Of a stretch of 20,189 nucleotides of DNA, positions 10,346-17,585 are shown piece by piece. The stretch is from Ophiothrix spiculata. Lineage: Eukaryota > Echinodermata > Ophiuroidea > Amphilepidida > Ophiotrichidae. Numbering within the stretch: the first letter of the stretch is position 1; each line of letters begins with the position of its first letter. A model generated the notes under the pieces. The model was not told where the DNA came from and ran no database searches. It saw only the letters and a program-made list of their open reading frames with translations. Where the stretch lies: assembly GCA_000969725.1 (NCBI GenBank), contig JXSR01S074660.1; one strand, given 5' to 3'. The translations under genes were made by a program, and so were the position numbers.

Positions 10346-10705
10346 CTGGGGTCAGACAAATTACGAGGTCGCATTTACTACAATAATTTTATTGTCGTAA
10401 TTAATTATGACATGCTGTCAGACTTTTTGCAATTATTTATTACAATCGTGACGCATTACTTTCCGGTCACAAGAGGACCAAACCAACGAGATTGTCATAC
10501 GAAAGTGTCAATCAAATACCGTATGCTTAGCTGAGGTAGCGTCTGGCTGGGCGGAGCTAAATTGAATTAAGGTCACTCGTTACGGCTGATGGAGTTTTCG
10601 CATTATGTTTACAACGACGAGATGCAGTCACACAGATGTCAGACGTATTAAGACAGCAAAATTTATTGTAGTAAATGCGACCTTGTGGTTCGTCTGACCC
10701 TGGCC
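10346..10705. mobile_element. 360-bp MITE with terminal inverted repeats over 40 bp
   Basis: The left end has GGGTCAGACAAATTACGAGG then TCGCATTTACTACAATAA. The right end, read on the other strand, has GGGTCAGACGAACCACAAGG then the same TCGCATTTACTACAATAA. ATAGA flanks both sides (10341-10345 and 10706-10710), but the outermost two bases differ between the arms, so the target duplication is tentative. The open frame at 10334-10534 lies mostly inside it and is not a gene. Confidence 0.8.
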
Positions 10706-11817
10706 ATAGATTCATAGATGACATAAAATAATTATATATGAACTCTTACTTGAAGATGACAATACTATTAGCTTCAGCCTCATGTGATACAGCAACCAAC
10801 TATAGATATTTTCTGTATTGTGTAAGAACAAACAGGGGGTAACAAATTTATCACTTGGTGTAGGCATGGATCTTATTATTAAAACGTAAATTATGCAGAA
10901 TTAGATTTCAAATTTACCTAAATTGTCTTCATAAATGGTAAAAGTCATACGGATTTGCCAAACAGGTAATATATAACCGTATTGCACGGTTTAAGGATAA
11001 CTTTGCGTGCGCGACTTTTGCAAGCGCGCAATAAAAACACATCACGCGCAGTCATCACTGCGTGATAACTTTTTGATTACACAGTCAAGGTTATTTTTAG
11101 ACTTAAAATATGTAATACTGCTATATATTAATTGGCTTTTGACCAATGGGATTCAAGGATTTAAGTCTTAAATCAACCAAGTGATAAAATATTATACATG
11201 CAAAATTGATGCAATGTCAGACTTGCATTTATAATAGTCGTGTTAATAGAAAAAGTAATGGCATCTTTCTTGATACAAATAAAGTTACACTCAAACTTCA
11301 AATTTTGCACAGTTAATAGTATTACAAATTTTATAATACAAAGGTCCAGTTGTTTCTCAAATTTCTCATTATTTGTTTGATTGTTTTTGTCCTCAAAATA
11401 TTGTACTTAATGTTCAGACCATAACCAAAATATATTTGTACTTGAAAAAGTGTTTGAAAGTGTGTTTTAATGAAAAATGTAATTATTTATCAATCTATTT
11501 TAATCCAAGGTCATCAAAGCTTGAACCTTTCCAACAGCATAGAACAAACAAAACTGATTTTACAATGTACACAAATATACAGGTTTCAGGTTGCATTTAC
11601 AAGCATTAGGTCCCTGCACTATTTATTTCTGTCCATTAAATTTTTGTCTGACCCATATGATATATTATACTTATAGACTAATATATTTATCAAATCAGTT
11701 TCAGCAAAATTCATTTTCTAAAGGAATCTTGTATTATGCTTTTGAGAACATTTATGCACATTTTGTTGCTTAGCTGTAGCAAATAATGTCATTTTTTGTC
11801 TTTTCTTCAATTCACAG

Positions 11818-12831
11818 TTATCTATCCGACATTTTGACCACCGTATGCTGAGACATGTAGAAACCAGTGATCGCAGTGAACCAAGGCTATGGCGAATTGG
11901 TGATTCCATACAAAAGAGTAGTGATGGTATTGTTAGTAGTGATTTTGAAAATGATGATGATATACGGGACAATGAAAACAGAACACGGAATGTTGAAGAA
12001 ATGAAACTTGAAACTAGTCCTGTTGAGATCAGATCTGAAGATTTTGTCAAGGAGAAATTTAGGAAGGAAGGAAATAGTGGTGGAAGCATTGCTGATGATG
12101 ATGATCACAAGGGAGATATCAAAGATTCTGTCAGTGAGGATGTATTAAAAGAATCTCAACAAGATGATGACCTGTCAGAAAAATCTTCTGGCAAGGATTT
12201 GGTATCTGTTAAAGATACAGCAGAAATGGACAAAGATTCTCAGCTTGTGCCTGATATTGATGTGGTGAATTTTGATGAAAGCCTGACTTTACATGATCAG
12301 AACATTGAGCAAATTTCTGAAAAGGAAAAGCTAGAAAATACAGAATATAGTGATTGTGAAGGAGGTGAAAGTAAAAGGGAAGTTCCAACAAATGATGTTA
12401 AGATGGATGAAACTGGTAACTTGAGATCTCTTTCTCCTACAGAGTTGAAAGACATGAGCGATAATAAGGCGTATGTGGTCTCCCAGCAGGAGCTTAGCAT
12501 TTCAGCAGTATCAGGAGGAAAAGGTCATAAACGCTCATCATCTAATGTGACTCTTGAAGAAATGGCTGCAATGGCTTTAGATATGAGAAAACAGTCAAGT
12601 GCCGCTGGAACGGATGAATCACCACAGCACTGTGATGAGAAAACAGCTGGGTTTGTAGCTGCACTTAATATGGAAGACAGTACAGAAAGGAGTGGTGACA
12701 TGCTTGGTATATCATCTGATGGTGATAGAGGTATAGAGACAGCTACGGATACTAGTAGCCCAGCCAAATCTGTAGATGCGCCACTTACTGACTCAGACGT
12801 AGAGAATATGGAACCTTTGTTTTCTGACTGA
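11818..12831 (+). CDS. Terminal coding exon: acidic, Ser-rich C-terminal tail
   Basis: The exon follows a strong acceptor (CTTTTCTTCAATTCACAG) and continues the 5346-5521 exon in phase 0 for 337 codons to a TGA stop. It starts LSIRHFDHRMLRHVETSDRS; the ATG at 11845 is an internal Met. About residues 1-35 are basic and His/Arg-rich. Residues 40-215 are strongly acidic (runs such as ENDDDIRD, IADDDDH and QQDDDLSE) with many Ser. Around 235-265 a KRSSS site precedes a helix-like LEEMAAMALDMRKQ, and the protein ends SDVENMEPLFSD. No catalytic motif, membrane segment, zinc site or known domain was seen, so it is probably a disordered regulatory or scaffold tail. I do not recognise the family. Decayed copies of its last 270 bp lie downstream. 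Minus-strand and offset frames over this exon are shadows. Confidence 0.85.
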   Translation, partial: LSIRHFDHRMLRHVETSDRSEPRLWRIGDSIQKSSDGIVSSDFENDDDIRDNENRTRNVEEMKLETSPVEIRSEDFVKEKFRKEGNSGGSIADDDDHKGDIKDSVSEDVLKESQQDDDLSEKSSGKDLVSVKDTAEMDKDSQLVPDIDVVNFDESLTLHDQNIEQISEKEKLENTEYSDCEGGESKREVPTNDVKMDETGNLRSLSPTELKDMSDNKAYVVSQQELSISAVSGGKGHKRSSSNVTLEEMAAMALDMRKQSSAAGTDESPQHCDEKTAGFVAALNMEDSTERSGDMLGISSDGDRGIETATDTSSPAKSVDAPLTDSDVENMEPLFSD

Positions 12832-12855
12832 TGTTATTGGCAGGAGAAGGCTATG

Positions 12856-13053
12856 AATAACATCCACCAGATGCGAAGAAAGAATCGAGTGCCTTTAGAA
12901 TAGCGAGGGGCTGTAACGAGTAAGTAGATAAGTGTGTACTTGCATTTTACATACCTGATATAGCAGTTGATGCATATAGACGCAAGTACATGCCAGTTTT
13001 CCAGCCAAATCTGTTGTCTCAGATGTAGAAAGTTTGGAATCTTTGTTTTCTAC
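12856..13053 (+). pseudogene. Decayed tandem copy 1 of the exon tail
   Basis: It lies 25 bp past the stop. ATGCGAAGAAAGAATCGAGT resembles the coding ATGAGAAAACAGTCAAGTGC at 12583, the middle (about 12945-13000) resembles 12695-12755 with gaps, and 13001-13053 (CCAGCCAAATCTGTTG and on) matches the C-terminal codons, giving PAKSV-VSDVESLESLFS before the frame runs on. In-frame stops and indels make it non-functional as a second exon. It probably forms part of the 3' UTR. Confidence 0.7.
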
Positions 13054-13112
13054 CACTGACATAAGACAGTGAAATTTTTAGAGATTTTTCACATTCTTGT
13101 GACAAGTTGAAA

Positions 13113-13118
13113 AATAAA
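13113..13118 (+). promoter_or_regulatory. Candidate polyadenylation signal AATAAA
   Basis: A canonical AATAAA lies 282 nt after the stop codon, between decayed copies 1 and 2. It is the first well-placed candidate for the gene's 3' end. Cleavage would fall near 13130-13145. This is motif evidence only. Confidence 0.45.
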
Positions 13119-13170
13119 TATAACTAAGGGCAGCCATTGCAGATACGACTTTCTTGCACTCACATGACGA

Positions 13171-13492
13171 AATAACATCCACCAGATGCGAAGAAAGAAT
13201 CGAGTGCCTTGAGAATAGCGAGGGGCTGTAACAAGTAAACAGATAAGTGTGCACATGCATTTTACATGCCTGATATAGCAGTTGATGCATATAGAGTACA
13301 TGCCAGTTCTCCAGCCAAATCTGTTGATACTCCCTGTTGATGTCTCAGATGTAGAAAGTTTGGAATCCTTGTTTTCTGAATGAGGTTGTTGACATGAGGA
13401 AGACTATGGATATGAAGAAACAGTGGAATGTCGCTGGAACGTGAAAGGGATGGATGTGTAGAAATGGTCAAGTGTCTCCGGGACAGAGAAGG
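13171..13492 (+). pseudogene. Decayed tandem copies 2 and 3 of the exon tail
   Basis: 13171-13383 repeats 12856-13053 closely with a 315-bp offset at its start (AATAACATCCACCAGATGCG in both). Its C-terminal portion (13311-13383) reads PAKSVDTPC-stop and then, after a shift, DVSDVESLESLFSE-stop, a clear counterpart of the coding end. It continues with GAGGTTGTTGACATGAGGAA, matching the sequence just after the real stop. At 13404-13440 a further partial unit resembles 12577-12613 (GATATGA, AAACAGT, CGCTGGAACG), and CAAGTGTCTCCGGGACAGA near 13470 is another fragment of the same part. Frames are broken throughout. Confidence 0.7.
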
Positions 13493-13802
13493 TACTATAA
13501 GCCTATTGTTTAGAGTATAGATGCATTGTGCTTATAAGACAATAGTGAATACAGCTGACCAATTTGCCACAATTGGCCAAGATCGATATGCTTGAAGAAT
13601 CTTGTAGTCACCTGTTCAGCAGCTGAAGCATGGTGATAATGAGTGAATACAGTTGTTGACATTAGGAAGGTTACAGGTATGATAATAGAGGGAAGAACTT
13701 CTAGGACAGTAACCACAACGTCAAATCAGCACATGATTTAGATGCATTGTCTATGCCATAGCGTGATTTATTACACCTCATTAATATTCATGAAGTTGTC
13801 AT

Positions 13803-14189
13803 CAAGCTTTTAGCCAGAGAGCCGTCAAGCCGTCTTTTGGACGGCCTGTCACGATTAAAGACGCCCTGTAAAATGCATAGGCCGTCAAAAAAGGCGTCCA
13901 AAAATACGTTTTACCATATGAAATTCGATGTTGAATGTTAGAATTTATATTCAATAATCATCATCATCACAAAATCTGATCAATTTATTGTTCTTTATGA
14001 ACTTTTTTTTCTTCGTTCGTTCCCCAGTGGGTCGCCATTTTGTTTACAACTAGCGCAAAAGTAATCCTCGACTTCTTTGTCAAGTATGAATATTAATGAT
14101 GCTGACGTCACAATGTTTTAATTGAAGCCGGCCTGTTCGCCTGGCCGCGAATTTGGACGCCCTACTTTCAAATCCTGGCTAAAAGCTTG
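13803..14189. mobile_element. hAT-type MITE with perfect 8-bp target duplication
   Basis: The 15-bp ends are perfect inverted repeats: CAAGCTTTTAGCCAG (13803-13817) and CTGGCTAAAAGCTTG (14175-14189). GTTGTCAT flanks both sides (13795-13802 and 14190-14197). An 8-bp duplication with a CA-starting terminal repeat is typical of hAT transposons. The 387-bp body contains GGACGGCC and GGCGTCC inverted words near each end and no coding sequence. It is inserted in the 3' flank between the exon-tail copies. Confidence 0.88.
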
Positions 14190-14296
14190 GTTGTCATGTT
14201 CAATAATTGGCCAATCAAAAGCTACTTCCCAGTTTTTAGTTTTTACTACTTTCCCTACAACCTCATCCCAAGAGTCAAAGTGAGATGTAATAAATC

Positions 14297-14438
14297 AAAT
14301 GCTACATGGTTTTATTGGTGAAGTAGTGCAAACTATCTATTCCTCGGTAGTGGCTATGAGACTATTATATAATAGTCACATAGCAAGTACCTTAGGATAG
14401 ATATATTTCATTACTTCACCTCTAACCATTTAGTATTT
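14297..14438. repeat. 142-bp near-complete hairpin
   Basis: The two halves pair almost from end to end around the centre GACTATTATATAATAGTC (14362-14379). GGTGAAGTAGTG pairs with CATTACTTCACC, CTATCTATTCCT with AGGATAGATA, and GCTATG with CATAGC. Outer bases AAATGCTACATGGTT pair with AACCATTTAGTATTT. It could be a palindromic MITE or a pre-miRNA-like foldback; strength and symmetry favour a palindromic repeat. Confidence 0.75.
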
Positions 14439-14456
14439 GTATAACAATACATGTAT

Positions 14457-14568
14457 GTTGACACACTTGGTATATCTAGGCATAGAGACCAGTACAGATA
14501 CAAGTAGTCTAGCCAAATCTATACATGTACCATGTACTTACTCAGATGTAGAGAAAATGAACCTATAC
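14457..14568 (+). pseudogene. Distant decayed copy 4 of the exon tail
   Basis: The stretch 14482-14568 aligns without gaps to 12733-12819 of the coding exon and translates as IETSTDTSSLAKSIHVPCTY followed by SDVEKMNLY, against IETATDTSSPAKSVDAPLTD followed by SDVENMEPL in the gene. Upstream, GACACACTTGGTATATCT matches 12697-12714, then a deletion shifts the frame. The hAT MITE and the hairpin separate it from copies 1-3. Confidence 0.75.
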
Positions 14569-14591
14569 CAATATTATGTTGCATGCAAATG

Positions 14592-15021
14592 AGGGGTGCT
14601 CTGGCAAAATGAGAGGAAAGTCCCAAATTTCCAAATTGAGTTTATGACATATTTTAATTCTATCTAGTTTCAGCTTTCGAATGATATATAATATGTCACA
14701 CTTTCATTCTCCATTCTCCATTGAGAGATTTAAATACAAGACAGTCCACTGAAAATCTGGTAACAAAAATGTCCTGCAAATTGATTTTGAAGTTACTAAT
14801 TACTATGGTATATGATAGCAAAATGTGATCAATTAACAGTGATTAATTGCACTTCCCGGCATAATTGACCTTTGAAAATCGATGTATAGTTAAACAGTTA
14901 TGCATGGATGTGTTTTATGTCAAAAAACGAAATTTGACCCTTCCATCATATTTTTACTTCAGAAGCCATTTATTCAAAATCTTCATTCAGGACTTTCAGC
15001 TCATTTTGCCAGAGCAACCCA
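14592..15021 (-). mobile_element. Complete GGGGTGCTCTGG inverted-repeat element (about 430 bp)
   Basis: Left end GGGGTGCTCTGGCAAAATGA (14593 on). The right end, read on the other strand, is GGGTTGCTCTGGCAAAATGA (from 15020). Flanking CAAATG at 14586-14591 and 15022-15027 is a possible 6-bp target duplication. Its 3' 320 bp are the inverted counterpart of the truncated copy at 3822-4129, which sets orientation. The open frame at 14900-15154 overlaps it and is not coding by any visible criterion. Confidence 0.8.
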
Positions 15022-15176
15022 CAAATGTTTATTCTTAGTTAACAATGTATTTATGTTTGCTTCTGTTGGACATTTGAACTTAACCATCTCAGCATTATTA
15101 GTCTATCTAGCGAAAATTTATAGGGGGAACTGGACAAAATTTGAAGATTTGTAAATGGAAACAGCTGTTTATGACT

Positions 15177-15198
15177 CCCCCCCCAAAAAAAAAAAAAA
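15177..15198 (+). repeat. C8-A14 homopolymer junction
   Basis: Eight C followed directly by fourteen A. It may be a simple slippage tract; no retroposon body with a matching tail was recognised upstream. Confidence 0.8.
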
Positions 15199-15403
15199 TG
15201 CAGGAGAAGACAAGTTTATCAAAAGTGGTTAATTTGCATAAAACAAAATGGCATGGGGCGAAATTTCAAAATCAGTCAATCCTGTTTTAAACCCATTCCA
15301 AATCAGAACTCATCATAGTCCGAATGCTTTTTACAAGGACGGCACAAACTAAATGCCTGAAAGCAAGATGATAAAACCAAAGACCTGGGTCCAGGTTATT
15401 ACT

Positions 15404-15811
15404 GTGGCACCCATAGATTTACAGGGGAGATACCAGGCACGCCACCATTTTTATTCCGGCATAGAGGCAAATTGGGGGTATTCGAGTTTTCACTGAAACT
15501 GTGTCGGAACATGCCCCAACTTCAGCGCGTCCATGATCTTTTGCGTCTGTTTTGTTTAGGCGCACTCTCTTTGTAAATCTTAACACATTTAATGCATGCT
15601 GGATAAGATGCAATTAAATTACGCATCTCTGCTTAGGTCTTGAAAGATGCACAATAACAAAAATACAGCGCATCCGCTTATGGTCGGTCAAGATTTGGTT
15701 TGTCTCGAGTGGACCCGAAAGCCCAAATTTAAGCTCCATGGCTGACGACACCATTACACGGACAGGTATACAGAGCCCGATATCACCCATATAAATCTAT
15801 GGTGGCACCGC
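15404..15811. mobile_element. Possible MITE with imperfect inverted ends
   Basis: The left end GGCACCCATAGATTTACAGG, continuing GGAGATACC, is imperfectly complementary to the right end at 15779-15811. Shared blocks are CATAGATTTA, GGG and GATA. The enclosed 350 bp are CpG-richer than the surroundings. Mismatches are frequent and no target duplication is visible. Confidence 0.5.
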
Positions 15812-15957
15812 AGCCAATTCTCAAATATTGGTTAACAAAATGAAGAATTTGAAAGGTACAGATTATGTCAACTCAACCTAATGATTGATTCTGGAGACAT
15901 TAATGTTGAGTTTGTATTGATTTAAGGACAAATATAACCTCATGTGCAGGGACTTAA

Positions 15958-16173
15958 GGTTCGTTTACACTGTGACGTATTAGGGATTACGACAAGCAAC
16001 GTTGACCTACGTATTGCAGTTTTAAATTTTATGCCCGTCATCGTCAGTTAAAGTCAGGTAACGCTCACACATGCTGCTAGCTATGCACCCTACCGTCACT
16101 ATCAGTCGCTTCCAGTTACAACTACAAATACGTTACCCTACGTCAGAACAAGTCGTCACAGTGTAAACGCACC
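15958..16173. mobile_element. 216-bp MITE, same family as 9183-9660
   Basis: Left end GGTTCGTTTACACTGTGACG (15958-15977). Right end, read on the other strand, GGTGCGTTTACACTGTGACG (16173 to 16154). TTAA precedes the left end (15954-15957), as at the intact end of the 9.2-kb relative, but the right side is followed by ATTA. The right end lies inside a perfect palindrome that probably arose from a second, partial copy. Confidence 0.75.
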
Positions 16174-16207
16174 ATTACACTGTGACGACTTGTTCTGACG
16201 TAGGGTA
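16134..16207. repeat. Perfect palindrome, 33-bp arms and 8-bp loop
   Basis: The arms 16134-16166 and 16175-16207 are exact reverse complements around the loop ACGCACCA. The arms consist of MITE end sequence (TACGTCAGAACAAGTCGTCA and on). Confidence 0.95.
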
Positions 16208-16238
16208 CAAGTCGTCACAGTGTAAACGCACCATTACA
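16207..16238 (+). repeat. 32-bp exact direct repeat of a MITE right end
   Basis: 16207-16238 is identical to 16148-16179 (ACAAGTCGTCACAGTGTAAA then CGCACCATTACA). With the palindrome this gives three MITE ends in about 100 bp: right, inverted and right again. Confidence 0.9.
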
Positions 16239-16325
16239 AAGGCATGTAAGCCAAGGCGGGGGAGGCAAGCACATTTTACTGTTCGATATCAGACCAAAGT
16301 CATGTTTCATTCCGATATAACCTTA

Positions 16326-16620
16326 GGGGAGCGTGGCCAAGCGGTTAGAGCATGGGACTTGTAATACAGAAGTTGTGGGTTCGAGCCCCAGTGGCAGCAC
16401 TGTCGGTCGGCCCATGTCTCCTTGGGCAAGAAACTTTACTCTAATTGCTTCGTGGTTCAGAAGTCAGGTAAAGCCGTTGGTCCCCTGTGCGAATGCTTCT
16501 TCTTGGGGCGCTGCATACAGTGTATACCTGGTGAGTCTGTGGAATTTGCTTGTAACGCTGCGCTCTAATTTGCTACTTTCAGCTAAAAATTGATGTCAAT
16601 CCTTGTAATTTGCCCCCAAA
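16326..16620 (+). mobile_element. tRNA-Thr-like SINE
   Basis: The head has both polymerase III promoter boxes: A box TGGCCAAGCGG (16334-16344, full match to consensus) and B box GTTCGAGCC (16379-16387). The anticodon-loop position reads CTTGTAA, anticodon TGT, so a tRNA-Thr origin is plausible. The acceptor, D and anticodon stems are mispaired, which excludes a working tRNA. The body contains CCTTGGGCAAGAAACTTTAC, a type of motif shared by several animal SINE families. The 3' limit is uncertain and no flanking duplication was found. Open frames at 16182-16364 and 16333-16593 are incidental. Confidence 0.75.
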
Positions 16621-17318
16621 TTGGTTTTATTGGTTTTAAAGCTTGAATTTTCTTCGAAGCATGTGATTTTTATTTTGTTTATCAAACGTTATGTTTATGT
16701 ATTAAAAGCTTATGACTGCTTAAATCAACACACTGTCCGAATATTTTGTATACTTTGATATAGTTTATACATATGTTGATATGTATCATTTTTATGAATA
16801 TTCTGTAAAAAACATCTTTATTATTTTCATATCTATATCAAGATGGTCTAATATTTATAATAAGATAAATAAGCAACTCCCTAAACAATATATTGAATCA
16901 AAACCTTTAAGATTAATGACTTTCTAAATTTCTTGTACTTACTTTTGCAAGAGAACATACCATAGGTGAAATGTTTGATCAAATTTGAAATAATGTATAT
17001 CCTTGATTTTTTGTGTTGTTATGCAATGCAGGTGTAAATTTAATTGAAATTTCTTTCCAATATTTGGACATAATAGTGTATCTGTGATTTTATTCTGTTC
17101 AAATTATTTACCAATTGGCTTGATTTGAGCCAGTCAATAATTGATTATTATTGCCCTCTCAAAACAAAATCAGTATATAGAACAAATATTGAATGCTCTT
17201 TCATTCTGACAATAGTAAAACTATTTCCCCTCAGTTAATTTGAGATTATCATACTAGATCACTTCAGGGTAACAGCTTTTACTATTGCCCTCATGAGCAG
17301 TCGAAATTGTTATTATAA
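16621..17318. other. Unassigned AT-rich stretch
   Basis: No gene, RNA gene or bounded repeat could be supported. Short TTGCCCTC words near 17150 and 17285 echo the next element's terminal repeat. Confidence 0.5.
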
Positions 17319-17585
17319 GGCAAAAAAAAAAATTGTTGTGTTGCCCTCAAGTGGGATTTCTGACAAATTAAGTCGGTCGGTCGGAAAATATATTTTTTTA
17401 ATTTAATTTTTTTAAAGCACCTAAAGTACCAAATGTGGGTGCATTTTCCACTATTTTCAAGATATTTTCTCAAAAAACACCCAATCTTAGCAAAATTGGG
17501 TGCTTTCCCGACCCTAATATTTTTTTTTTAAATTTTTGAATAGGGTCAGTCGCTGAGGGCAACATAACAATTTATTTTTTATGGC
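17319..17585. mobile_element. 267-bp MITE with TTGCCCTCA ends
   Basis: The left arm 17319-17349 and right arm 17554-17585 are inverted copies of GGC, an A-rich run, then AATTGTTGTGTTGCCCTCA (AATTGTTATGTTGCCCTCA in the other arm). The interior carries GTCGGTCGGTCGG and several GGGTGC/GCACCC words able to form inner hairpins. Target duplication unresolved. Confidence 0.75.

Larger units (their letters stand above)
5522..11817 (+). other. Intron of 6,296 bp between the two coding exons
   Basis: It starts with GTAAATGAG and ends with a pyrimidine tract and TTCACAG, standard GT-AG borders in phase 0. It holds at least five mobile-element remnants, listed separately. The stretches between them (5522-6898, 7244-8431, 9661-10345, 10706-11817) have only short open frames with no protein-like character and no convincing cassette exon. 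Confidence 0.75.

Noticed and set aside
10980-11080. CG-rich palindromes (for example ATCACGCGCAGT facing ACTGCGTGAT) as a bounded element
   Set aside because: Only short local hairpins; no consistent outer ends were found.
11845-11847. ATG as the start of a single-exon gene
   Set aside because: The same frame is open upstream to a strong acceptor at 11817, and it continues the 5346 exon in phase; the ATG is an internal codon.
11718-12767. Several minus-strand open frames over the terminal exon
   Set aside because: They are antisense shadows of a long Ser/Asp-rich coding exon with good splice borders on the + strand.
13078-13716. Minus-strand open frames downstream of the gene
   Set aside because: They fall in the decayed tandem copies of the exon tail and have no coding character of their own.
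16326-16398. Functional tRNA-Thr gene
   Set aside because: The promoter boxes are good, but the acceptor, D and anticodon stems have several mispairs and the sequence continues into a SINE body.
16333-16593. 86-codon open frame
   Set aside because: It lies inside the tRNA-like SINE, and its first codons translate the tRNA-derived head.
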